Source: Cristatella mucedo (lineage: Eukaryota; Bryozoa; Phylactolaemata; Cristatellidae). From it: a stretch of 64,000 bases of DNA. The notes beneath the pieces were generated by a model, which was given only the letters and a program-made list of their open reading frames with translations, did no database searches and was not told where the DNA came from. Location of the stretch: positions 3,531,001-3,595,000 of the forward strand of contig WPIO01000009.1 in NCBI GenBank assembly GCA_009760855.2, read 5' to 3'. How positions within the stretch are numbered: the stretch's first letter is position 1; each line of letters begins with the position of its first letter. Shown in pieces: positions 11,901 to 21,779 of the stretch. The translations under genes and the position numbers were made by a program.

Positions 11901-14274
11901 CCCAATACCACTATTTTACAGCACCGCCACAAAAAATTTCCCAAGGCACATTGCAAGTTTCCGGTGTGTCCTTTACGCGACATTCAAAGAACGAATGCTG
12001 AAAGTGAATTGACGAGATTTTCGACGAACTTTCGTTGGAGCTTGGACCCTCGCCATCCCACTGCACCCAGCGGAAGCGATTCGGTGCCTGTGTGGTTTCA
12101 TCGAGCAAGAATGAGCTGCTCGGAGCATCGTGCGGAGCGACGCACAAGCTTCGCTTGCAATGCACATCGGCAGAACGAATTCCAGCCTCCGGATCGAGGC
12201 TGCCACGAAGAGCTAAAGCAACGCGGCGAAGACTGGCCAAAAAGAGCGCCTGGGGGAAACGGTCAGGGACCGAGTCATCTGATGGGGGCGACTTCAAGCG
12301 CACTAGACGACGTTGAAGGAAGGAGTGGCTCGTTGCGCTCGCACTCTCGGTCTCAGGGAAAACTATACCGCTCGGGTTCGAAACCGCGCCGCTCTTTAGG
12401 CACTTTATTCCTCGAGAAGCGCGAGCTCAGCTTCGGCCTCTACACAGCCGCATTCGATGGCGAGCGGCCGCTTAGAAAGATGGGGAGAAACTTTGGCGGC
12501 CTCTCAGCTGCAGCACGGCGTTCGGCTGATCCGTCGGTCTTCCACTCGTCAAAGGAAATGCGTTGCCCTTTTTCTCGTCAGTCATTAGCACAATTTCGAA
12601 GCCGTCGATCATCAGCACAATTGCGAAGCCATCGACGCGGACAGGATAAGCCCAGCGGGCTAAATCTGACTCCGAGGGGGATAGCGTTCCGCTTGACTTC
12701 GAGCAACGAATACCGTTGGAGCTGGCTGTATGCGGCAGCACTGTTCTCCAGCACCAACTGCCCTTTCGGCAATGCCACACAGATCACGACGAAGTGCTCA
12801 TAGACGCACGATCGCTCTGAACGTTTTGCCACTGCTGAGTGGCAGCCGCTATGCCCTGTCTGTCGGACACACGTCGGGCGCTTCGTCAATCAATTTAATC
12901 TCTTGCTCCGATAAACCGACCTGCAATACTTACTCAGTAGACCTTTTCCTCACACCTTCATCACATCTCAGAGGCTTTGGTATTTTACCAACGATACATC
13001 ATAATTAAATAAGGCAAAACCCTGCAATTTCTTTTCCCTTGGCTGCAAAAGCCCGGAACACTCACAATATTGTGAGGAAAACATACGTACACGAAATATT
13101 TGTTCCGCCCGTTCGCTTTGTCCAGTATGTGCTTACGAGCACTGAAATATGTACGCGTTACAATCACAAGCAAGTCTGCATACCTGTTTTCCAGCAAATT
13201 ATACACGCGTCCAGCAAGATATTAAATTATCTTTAAGAGCTATGGCAAAGCATTATTATTATTATTACAGGCCCCTTTATTTTTGGCTCCAGCCTACCTA
13301 TCAGATTTACTCTCCCACCAGACTAATCGTCGTACCCCCCCCCCGCTTTTCCGAATTTAATCGTGTACCTATACCTCTTACAACAAATCCTTTAGAGGTC
13401 GTACCTTTAGTTCCTATGCTCCCAAAGCCTGGAACTCACTCCCGACTTTCGTCACGATATCTCCTGACTAGTCTACAAACGCATCTATTTATGACAGCAT
13501 TTAGTAGGTTCCTGCGATTCGACCTTTACGTGCTTATGCGTGCTGACACTGTGCATGCTGCCCCTAACCACACTTGCATGCTGACCCTTTGCGTGTCACC
13601 CCTAACCACGTTACTCTTGCTGTTTATTGAGCATTCTACCACTCACCATTCGATCTCGCTTCCTTCGCAGCAAATGTAAAGTGCCTAGAAAGGAACTGAG
13701 TTCTCTGAGGGCACTTTATCAAATGTGTCATTATTGTCATGATTATTATTGTCGTTATTTTCGCAAGTACTCATGTCTTTCAGGTGGATATGGCAGCTCA
13801 GCAGCCCCCGCTGCCCAGCAGCAAGCTACAGCGCAGTCGTCGAAGCAGCACGGCCAGCGCGCCTCGTCGTTGTCGCTTGCGGGCGGCTCTTCGCCACCTG
13901 GCGGCGGCCAGTCGAAGCCGCTCGTCGGCGTCCTGAAGAGGCCGAGCAAGGTGATAATTCCTGTCGATCTGCCGAAGGCGCCCGAGCGCGACGACGAAGA
14001 GGACGACGACGAGGAAGAAGATGACGACGACGACAAGCAGCAGAAATCGAGACGAAGAAGCAGCAGCAGCAGCAGCAGCAGCTCGAGCGGCTCTCGGAGC
14101 CGCTCGAAGTCGTCGTCAAGGAGCCGCAGCTCGTCGTCCAAGAGCAAGTCGTCGTCGTCGTCGTCGTCGTCAAAAAGCGGGTCCAGCAAGAGCAAGTCAG
14201 GCGGCGGCAGTGGCAGCAGCCGTCGCCATCGCTGCCCGTTGTGCTCCGACGAGGCGTTCGACGTCAGGCTTTAA
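7406..14274 (+). CDS. Low-complexity Gly/Tyr/Gln, acidic, Ser/Arg-rich protein
   Basis: Two exons, 7406-7646 and 13784-14274, join in phase 1 (G|GT) to give 243 codons and a TAA stop. The order is: a Gly/Tyr/Met/Gln-rich, prion-like start (MWQQGGYGN, repeated YGY, a Gln run), an Ala run, a Gln/Ala/Ser linker, a short ordered-looking block [16 protein letters not shown], an Asp/Glu run, long Ser and RS stretches, and the end [15 protein letters not shown] with a CxxC pair. This composition is typical of nuclear RNA-binding or splicing-associated proteins, which is inference. No RRM is visible. The CxxC could begin a zinc finger continued in another exon if a donor lies before the stop. The 6.1-kb intron holds microsatellites, SINE-1 and a LINE-A copy. 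I do not recognise the family. Confidence 0.55.
8684..8905. repeat. TG and TGCG alternating repeat
   Basis: About 220 bp of TG mixed with TGCG and CGCG, with a pure (TG)n end, in intron 1 of the Ser/Arg-rich gene. Alternating purine-pyrimidine with CpG is the classic Z-DNA-prone composition. Confidence 0.95.
9376..9502 (+). mobile_element. SINE-1 copy, truncated head
   Basis: Read forward: hairpin cacgaccaaggtcgtg, B-box gggttcgaatcc, then ctgcaagcggtggtgat and aatcagctaag. The hairpin loop is shorter than in other copies but the arms still pair. Confidence 0.75.
9503..13264. other. Intron 1 of Ser/Arg-rich gene; one long unassigned ORF
   Basis: Mostly unrecognised. It contains a 315-codon plus-strand frame at 11856-12803, listed separately. 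Confidence 0.5.
11856..12803 (+). other. Unassigned 315-codon open frame
   Basis: An ATG-to-stop frame of 315 codons, Arg/Ser-rich, in a moderately GC-rich part of intron 1. It has no recognisable domain. It holds two near-identical 21-bp units near 12590-12635 (AQFRSRR and AQLRSHR). The opposite strand also has frames over 100 codons, which argues for composition rather than coding. Confidence 0.2.
13265..13765 (+). mobile_element. LINE-A 3' fragment ending next to an acceptor
   Basis: It resembles the C-terminal LINE-A ORF ([27 protein letters not shown] in broken frames). The tail stem aaagtgcc..ggcacttt at 13678-13717 follows, then ATT-type repeats. The insertion ends about 20 bp before the acceptor of the Ser/Arg-rich gene exon 2. 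Confidence 0.85.
13784..14274 (+). CDS. Ser/Arg-rich gene exon 2
   Basis: Acceptor tcatgtctttcag precedes GTGGATATGG. The frame encodes GGYGSS, the acidic run and the Ser/Arg tail, ending at TAA 14272-14274. The repeated Gly-Gly-Tyr-Gly motif in both exons supports the join. Confidence 0.6.
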
Positions 14275-14750
14275 GAATATTTACCGTGTCATCGTCTTCC
14301 GCTCTGCGCCACGAGCGAGCATGGCGACAGGGCGGCGCCGGCTGCGAAATTTCACGCCGACACCCGCAGGCCGCCGGCTACGAAAAGAAGGCTGCTGACA
14401 AAATCTGCGAAACTCTGGCGGATCCTGGCAGCCCGGTGTCGCCCGGCTGCGGCACGATCTTTGGAGGGGTGGGGCAAGGGCTGCGAACTAATGCAAAAAT
14501 CTCAGCCCTGAAGGGCATGGAAAACTTGCTAGGTCACCTCGTGAAGCGGCAGCATTCCCTGCCAGCTGATGTGCTCGCCACCCGGGCTGCAGGTGCTCGG
14601 GGCGATGAGGCATGAGCAAGGTATGCTGGTCGAATTCCGTCGACTGCTGAATCGAATCGGGCCTACAGCCTTTGCAAATTCAAGCAATCGACTTTGAATA
14701 AGAGCTAAACCAGCGTACAGGTCACCACTAAGTTTCAGCGGGCCGTTTTG

Positions 14751-14788
<38 letters not shown>

Positions 14789-15700
14789 ACTTTAAAGCAC
14801 TTATTTGTGTGGGGGTGCGTGCGTGTAAGTGTTCGCACGCGTGTGTGCGTCTGTGTGCGTTTGTTATATTTTTCTTTCGCCAGCTCATTCTGACGTGCAG
14901 CTCTTTGCCCTGCACAGACTTGGTTTGAGCAATCAGTAGTCCTCTCAAAAACTCATTTGCCGACGGCTTTCACTCATCCGATTACCTCGGCTAAAGAGAT
15001 CCTTAGCATAGCCAAAAACTGAAGCAATGTCAAGCGACGGTAAGAAAGAGAAATGCAATCAAACAACTGCAAAAAAGAGATCGCAGATTCATATGCCCCG
15101 GATTTACTTCAAAGCTGCGTCACTCATTCTTGAGTCAGATTTATTCAAGTATTTTAGTGGTATCTCATAAAATCACACCAACTTCATTAGGTTTATTTAA
15201 ATAGTCTTTGTGGGACTTGAGTTATCTCTTTCTATAAATAATAGTGGTATTACATTTTGACTTTGCCTTCATGATTAACATGTAGTCGTACAGCGGGATA
15301 CAGCTATGATGAGTGTCAAACAAAGGGGCTGGAGTGGAAAATATCTAATTTGCGTACGTAGCTGCAACGGGCTCTGTCATAGTTGAAATTGAAGATTTAA
15401 ATGCTAGACCTTACAATACTAAAAGATATTGAACTTACAAGGGTTTTCAATGAGTGGTTTTGGCATTCTAGCAGCATTCTAGTGCTCTCTTCGCTACGCC
15501 CGAAGTGACGGGAACTGTCGCTTACGCTGCTTCCCAGCCTCCCAAGCTTGGCTGAGTTTACGTAATGTTGCTGCGCAATTAGTGTAAAGGATGCGTTTTA
15601 CTGCTACTATTACTATTTTAAGTGGCTGCAAATTGACGGTTAGACTTAAAATTCGCAGCGGGTACATTTTGAACGGATACCAATCAAGATCAAGTTTGAC
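14275..15700. other. 3' flank of Ser/Arg-rich gene
   Basis: Includes a (CT)n run at 14754-14784. A frame at 14241-14615 (KKAADKICETLADPG) follows an acceptor-like ccgcag at about 14370 and might be a further exon, but no matching donor is clear. Nothing else recognised. Confidence 0.4.
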
Positions 15701-15708
15701 CATAAGCT

Positions 15709-15904
15709 GAAAGGAAACGTCATTCTCGCCGGTTCGAAGACATGCTGGAGAGACGCCATGAGAGGTTGCTGAACGGCGTGCTACAGAAGCTGAAACGAGG
15801 CATTCTCGCTCACGTTGCTAGAGCCATTCATGCGTCGCTCGAGCAGCAGCGAACAGGAGGGACCGGAAGAACGAGCCAGAAGCCACATGAAATCTCGCCT
15901 TGTT
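15709..15904 (+). CDS. Possible orphan exon, amphipathic helix
   Basis: An open frame encodes RRFEDMLERRHERLLNGVLQ followed by a basic, helix-like run ending ASLEQQ. The heptad-like Leu spacing and even codon use look more coding than the surroundings. The end is unclear because reverse LINE-A tail begins near 15915. It could belong to the Ser/Arg-rich gene or be chance. Confidence 0.25.
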
Positions 15905-15914
15905 TTCCATCGCA

Positions 15915-16003
15915 TAAGCTAATAATAATGAGAAATGCCTTTTGCATAGCCGATTAGGAGAACTTAATCTCTATTCGGGAGCTTTACTGCTCGCTGCAAA
16001 GTC
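15915..16003 (-). mobile_element. LINE-A tail fragment
   Basis: Reverse tail: ataataat, then agaacttaatctc and gctgcaaag, as in other copies. Confidence 0.65.
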
Positions 16004-16074
16004 AGTCAGCTGTCCAAATCTCTTAGCTCCTTGGCAGCACTTAGTGGTGCCATTAGCGCTTGTACGATAGTCGG

Positions 16075-16830
16075 TTTTCCCGAATTGAAGGACGACAAAA
16101 CCAACTTACTGTTAAACCTGGCAAACCTGGTGTTACTCAGAAACTGTTAAGGCCTATCCCTCAACATGGGTTCGGCCAGAGTATCTCCTTTCTGTACCCA
16201 ATACGAGTTTCCCGTTTCCGAGTGACGTATCACTAGATGGCCACATCAGCTCCACAGTCCAGCAGGCCGCTACGCTATGCAGCTACGTATCAGTGTGCAA
16301 AACGGTAAGCCTCCTATACCCGCAAAAGATACCGCAGTCAAGCTGGTCCGTGCCTTGTTGACATCCATCGATACTGCTCGAGCTCACTACTTACAGATCT
16401 TCGTTCCTATGCAGAAAGACGTGCTTACAATTGATGTAAAAATCTACAGCTAGGCTTCTCGTCATGAAAGTCGCAGTTGCCACATTACACCGCTGTTCAC
16501 CAACCGAAGCTTCCACACCGCCAAGTAGCATATCGTCTTAAAGATTGTATCACTCACATCAAGGTCCCCTCGTTCTCTTGGTCCGGTGTGCCTATCAAAA
16601 CTGCTGCCTCAAAAGTCTGTGAATCGTATCACCTGCTCGGCTGACTCAAGTCATTTAGCTGGGTCTCGAACCAATCTTAAATCCGTCATTAGAGACCACG
16701 CCTTTAGTCTACATGCGAGCACAAGCCTGGCACTCACTTACTAATGACGTCACGACATACCCTGAATTTATGCCCTTTAAAAAGAATCTAAGAAACTCTG
16801 CTCCTCACAGCATTTTTTCAGTCTGTGTGA
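16075..16830 (+). mobile_element. Degenerate LINE-A copy
   Basis: It tracks the LINE-A ORF from DDKTNLL through SLDGHISST to the C-terminal NSLP-like region, with many frameshifts and stops. Confidence 0.7.
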
Positions 16831-17094
16831 ATTCCCACTCGTGTGCTGAAGTATGCTGATAATCTGTATGTTATCAAAAACCAATTGAAGGGCTTCCTTT
16901 CTGGAATTCCCAAAGTGCCTTGAAGGAAATTCTAATTATCTTTGGGAGCTATACAAGCGTTCTATTCAATTTAAACGGTTATTAAAATATTATGTCACGC
17001 TTTAGGGGTCGTAGAAAAGTATATGACCGTTTTAGCTGGTCTTTTCGTCATATGAAGCAGCTTCCAATAAGGGTAAAACCTTGGTATATCGATG

Positions 17095-17275
17095 GTCTCC
17101 TATGAGTGCTTATTTATGCTGACACTGTACATGTTGGTACTAATCACTGGACATTGTTTCTTTCCGGCATATGCTTAGTGCTTAGAAAGAGGTTAAGTTC
17201 TCTTAGGCTTCAATGCATATCTCTTATTGTTATTATAGAACAATTACTCTTATTACTGTTATTATTATTGTTTTA
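17095..17275 (+). mobile_element. LINE-A 3' tail
   Basis: Contains tgctgacactgtacatg, tagtgcttagaaagagg..ttctcttagg and an ATT-rich end. Confidence 0.7.
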
Positions 17276-17387
17276 TGGGATAGCCATGATTAAGCCAACG
17301 AGGGTTTCACACCTTGACCCAGCCCATGGCAGCCAATCATAGGATGGCCTTAGCGTATGGTCAAGGGCGCTGCCTTCGAAGTCACCT

Positions 17388-17515
17388 GGCTACCGAATGC
17401 GTACCGAAAGCCGCGTAGGCTGTGAGTACGCTATACAAAACTCTCCAGCGTAACACCCACATAGTCTTTATGACTTCGTGGATTTACAGACGGAGATATG
17501 TAACATTATATTACA
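17388..17515 (+). mobile_element. LINE-B 3' tail
   Basis: Matches 39892-40000: gctaccgaatgcgtaccgaa, gctatacaaaactctc, cgtaacacccacatagtc, acagacggagat. Ends in a taacattatattac-type repeat. Confidence 0.75.
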
Positions 17516-17674
17516 CCGGTGCTGGCGCCAATGCTGGTGCAGCTAGTACTACTGGCCCTGCCCCCTTCTGTTAGCAGTGCCACTGCTGCCAGTGCGGGGG
17601 CACAAGGCCGGATGCAAAAGTCTGGAATAGGTAATTATCATAGACTTGTACGTGAGCAGAACTTCTGCGCCACA

Positions 17675-17676
<2 letters not shown>

Positions 17677-17759
<83 letters not shown>

Positions 17760-17941
17760 GCACTCGCACTCGCACTCGCGCACACACTCGCGCACACACT
17801 CGCGCACACACTCGCGCACACACTCGCGCACACACTCGCGCACACACTCGCGCACACACTCGCGCACACACTCGCGCACACACTCGCGCACACACACGCG
17901 CACACACACGCGCACACACACGCGCACACACACGCGCACAC
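17677..17941. repeat. CA repeat grading into 12-bp CA/CG minisatellite
   Basis: (CA)n to about 17757, a few CACTCG units, then about a dozen copies of CACACACTCGCG and finally several of CACACACACGCG. Because 12 is a multiple of three, all frames stay open; the long ORFs here are artefacts. Confidence 0.97.
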
Positions 17942-18004
17942 TGTGAGACTGGGAGGCCCTTCGTGTGTGCAGCACGAAAACATCATGCACTATGCTAAGC
18001 AATG

Positions 18005-18425
18005 CAGTAAGGTAATAATAGCAATTAATTATAATAAGAAATTTGCATAGCAGCCTAAGAGAACTTACTCTCCGTCTTGACACTGTAAATATTCTGTTAA
18101 GGAAACATGTCAATTGGTTAGTGATGACATGCACAGTATCAATACACACACAGAAAAATTCTCACAGACCCAGCAAAGGCGGTGAAGAACACATTTTCTT
18201 TTAGCTTATTTTTTCAGTGCCTTCGTCAAGTCAGGGTATCTCATCATGTCAACGGGGAGTGAGTTCCAGGATTTCAGAAGATAGTAGGCCAAGTGAAGTG
18301 GTGTAGGGTGGCAGTTGTGCTTTTCACGACAGAGAAGCCAAGCTGCAGAATTTAGCGCCCGAATTTAAACGTCTTACTGCACAGTCAGGAAGGCTGGCAA
18401 GTAGTAAGCTACAGATGGATGGGCA
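18005..18425 (-). mobile_element. LINE-A 3' end
   Basis: The reverse tail (gcatagcagcctaagagaac, acatgcacagtatc) is followed by ORF-end sequence with agggtatctcatcatgtc and gagttccagg. Truncated and frameshifted. Confidence 0.7.
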
Positions 18426-19185
18426 GGATGTCACAAATGCTGCATGGAGTGCCTTGGCTGTGGTATCCTTATCTAAGCAGGCCCAAGTTCTTTAAATTGA
18501 GCATACCTGATAGTAACAGTCGACACTGGAGCTGATGTGATCGTTTGATGAAAGGTCATTTTGGCATGGAACACCCAGACTGCAAGCAGATGCTGCAGTC
18601 TGTAGCCCTACTGGCCAAGCCCGAGTCCAAGTTATTGCTTTCCAATTTCTGAGTAACACTAGGTTCTCTTATAACCAATAAGTGTCTTGTAGCGTCATTC
18701 AATTTGGGACGCTTGCTGTATTTCAAGTGTGAATGGCAGCAAGATATGCTGCAAGGGTGCTAAGAAAGCTCAAAGTGATGTAAGGTAGGGAGGAATGAAA
18801 GCACATGTACAGCTGATTATCATCGACTGCATACAAATAGATTCCTAGATTGAGCTCGGCGATTACACAACCAAGTGGAGATTCCTAACTGCAAAAAGAA
18901 GTGGACCGGATTCAGACCTTGCAGGCACGGCATACTCTAAAGGCTCCCCGGAGCAATCGTTGCTCCCTGACATCAATGCTGTGCAATCTCCAACAGAGCG
19001 AGCATAGAAGTTGAACCTCTGGAGGAATGTGGCCACCGGTTTCCTTGACATGAAGCAAGGCATGCCCTCTCAACCACGGAGTATGGGGTAGCGTAAAATT
19101 ACGTGCATTGAATCAGAAAGTCGGCCGTTGGAATCTCGTCAGGTGCTTGTTGTAATATGGCACCCTTAGCCCTCCCTCAGCCAGT
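18426..19185. other. No gene recognised
   Basis: A LINE-like tract may continue for a few hundred bases (gcccaagttctt resembles DKDTTSKL in reverse). A 66-codon minus frame (18863-19063) is unassigned. Confidence 0.4.
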
Positions 19186-19495
19186 GGCAGAGCCAGGATT
19201 TTTCCTCTAGAGGGGAGGCAAGACCTGCTAAATGTGCATGCAGTGGCAAGTGGCCAGCGAGATTTCAAGTCGGCAGAGCTAGATCCGCCGCAGTCAATGA
19301 AAGATTATAGCGCAAAATTGTAGTGCTCATTCGACGCAAACTCGGAGGCTGCACGTCGAGTGCTATAAAAGACATAATTTCACCAGTTGTAAAGGTCGGG
19401 TAGCATAGGAATGAGGGTGGCTCAGGTCGCTGCCCCGCAGTAAGGGGGGGAATGCCCTCCTACCCACTGGTCCCACCCCTGCCTCCACAGTCAAT
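19184..19495. mobile_element. Non-autonomous DNA transposon remnant
   Basis: Starts cagtggcagagccaggattt and ends with a C-rich complement, cccacccctgcctccaca. Terminal patterns of this kind recur at about 21300 and 42410-42695. No transposase. Confidence 0.45.
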
Positions 19496-19714
19496 GACAC
19501 AGTTGTAATCATTTGGTCTCTTGATTATTCGCAGTCCAAAGCATTTCGTACAATGAGCATACGGCAAGAACTCCCTCGTCTTTGTTTCCCCCTCATAGGA
19601 AGACTTGGTGGCGGTCAAATGAATGCACAATGCCAACTTTACGATGGCAGGGGAGCATGAAGTCCATGTTTGTGATCTTGCTACAGGCGCTAGGTGTTCT
19701 CAGGTACCAGCATC

Positions 19715-19910
19715 TGGTGGGTCTTTGTGATTCGTCCCTCGCGTGCATGTACCTGCATACATTTTGCCTGCTGCTTGTGGATGTTCCCATCAATCGTTCT
19801 GCAATACTTTCTGTACAGCATCTGCTAAGTGCCTAGAAAGAGATTCAGTTCTCTGATGGCACTGTATATACAAATGTATTATTATAATTATCATCATTAT
19901 TATTTCATCG
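19715..19910 (+). mobile_element. LINE-A 3' tail
   Basis: Contains gtgattcgtccctcgcgtgc, tcagcatctgctaag-like sequence, the stem aagtgcc..ggcact at 19826-19864 and an ATT tail. Confidence 0.8.
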
Positions 19911-20407
19911 CACTGTCTGAGGTCGCGAGACCCAGGCCAGCTAGCCATTCTGCAGCAAAAAATAAGCCACTCAATATGCACCGCCTGCGCACTGCACCGA
20001 AAGCCACTTGTGCTTTGACTGAGCTACAGAATACTCTCCAGCTTAGCACCAGCTTTCAGGCTTTCATATGGGGAGTCGCACATAGAGCTGCACGCATCCA
20101 TTCACATAGACAACAACTGTGTAGGAGTGGGCTGCAAAGGGCCCCTGGCCACACCACCTGACTAGCCCCTACAGCCAATATGTAGGCTAGCTAGTCCTCC
20201 TCGAAATCCTGGTTGCCACCTGTCTTTTCTTGATAAGGCGATCATATATTTGGGTAGAGGTCACTCGTTTTTTAGACGAATCCAAAAAGGCAAGCCGAAT
20301 GGCTTACCGTTGGCCCATAGCTTCATGTTCTACACGAGAGGTTGAGAAAGAGCCCTACATGGGGCTCTAAGTCGGGAATCAAATTGCTTTCAGTGAACAG
20401 ATAGCAA

Positions 20408-20492
20408 CGTGCTCCGTTTGCAGCAAATGTAAGTGCCTAAAAAGAGATTTAATTCTCTGAGGGCACTATATCAAAGGCATTATTATTATTAT
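20408..20492 (+). mobile_element. LINE-A tail
   Basis: Stem aagtgcc..ggcact at 20431-20468 followed by (ATT)n. Confidence 0.75.
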
Positions 20493-21030
20493 TTCCGAAT
20501 CGATTCCAAAGAAATAACTTTGACCTAATACCACAACTCTAAAACCTAGGCCAATGTCGTGGTTAAACAGTTGATCAACATTCCTTGCACTAGAGAAATG
20601 TCAACTCACTAGCATTCTCGGCTTAACCATAGCAAATTTACCCTAAGGAATTTGCATGAATGAGAATTATATAAGTTCACCTATAATAAATGTAAGTTTT
20701 CAGCCAGTACCTATCGATTGTGACATGGCAATTACTAGGTATTGGGATAGACATCAAGACCTATGCTGGCATTCGTACATTTGCAAATAACGAACTGGCC
20801 TGACTGTTTCGATTCTGCTATCGAAAAGGCAATTGTGATAACTCAAGATAAGACAACGTCCAGGCCCTTGATGGGCAAAGTATAAGAGTGTTTCCATTAT
20901 TGATTTAACGTTGGACACTTCAACCTGCACCTGCTCTTGAATTTAGCTGCCGTGCTTTTGCAAACGCTAGTGTATGCATGCACCAATCGGTTAGCAAGGT
21001 GAAGTGCCATTCGTCAGCAGTAGCATCCGG
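20493..21030. other. No gene recognised
   Basis: AT-rich sequence with no long frames. Confidence 0.5.
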
Positions 21031-21054
21031 AACGTTGACAGCTTACCATATCAG

Positions 21055-21303
21055 GTCGTCAGGTTCAGTGCGGAAGCCGGGGTGGGGGTAGAGGGGGGGC
21101 AATCGCCCACCTCGATGGGCCAGAGTCCTGGGCCACCCCCACATCGAGCCAAGGTCGGAGTGCCGGTAGGGGCGGTCGGGTAGGGGCAGCCTAGCTCCAG
21201 TCGATGAGCACGCCACCGAGTCCGTGTCGAGGAAATGCTATTATTTGTAACTGCTCGATAGGTCTTGCCCCTAGATGACAATCCTGGCTCCACCACTGAC
21301 CAG
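21055..21303. mobile_element. DNA transposon remnant, reverse
   Basis: G-run-rich body (gtgggggtagagggggggc) ending gacaatcctggctccaccac, the complement of the cagtggnnnagccaggatt terminus seen at 19184. Confidence 0.4.
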
Positions 21304-21546
21304 GTCGTGGCTCTGCTTGCGGCTGAAAGCTACCTTCGCCGCCGGTCTCACAGTGGTCCTTGGCTTCGTCAGTCGCTAATCGTTCGCTGCGGTTTTTTGC
21401 TGACACCTTGCTCACGCCAGCCGCTCCACACCAACATCGGCTGGGCCTGGGCATGGGCAGCCCGTGCAGTTGGTCCGCTCGGGAAATTGGAAGCTCGAAG
21501 GTGGCCCTCCCCAAACACGACCTTATAATTAGATAGATACATATAT

Positions 21547-21680
21547 AATTCGTTTGTATAGCGCCCCTAAGAAAACTTAATCTCGATTCAGGTGCTCCAC
21601 ATATGCCACGGGGTTCGAGCCCAAGACCTCGGCCAGACCTTGGTCGGGGCGAGCACCACTGGACCAAACCGTACGGCCGA
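21547..21680 (-). mobile_element. SINE-2 copy
   Basis: On the minus strand: head gtttggtcca, B-box-like gggctcgaacccc, then the LINE-A-like tail with gattaagttttcttag and gcgctatac. Confidence 0.8.
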
Positions 21681-21779
21681 TCGGTTCTGTTGCTGTGACC
21701 CCAGGCAGCAGGGTCATGGAGGCATACCTGGCATGTCTTGCCTCATTGGCAGCTAACATCATGTGATCTCCCCCCCCCC

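Noticed and set aside
17519-18149. Long His/Thr and Cys/Val repeat ORFs
   Set aside because: Products of the CA minisatellite whose 12-bp period keeps every frame open.
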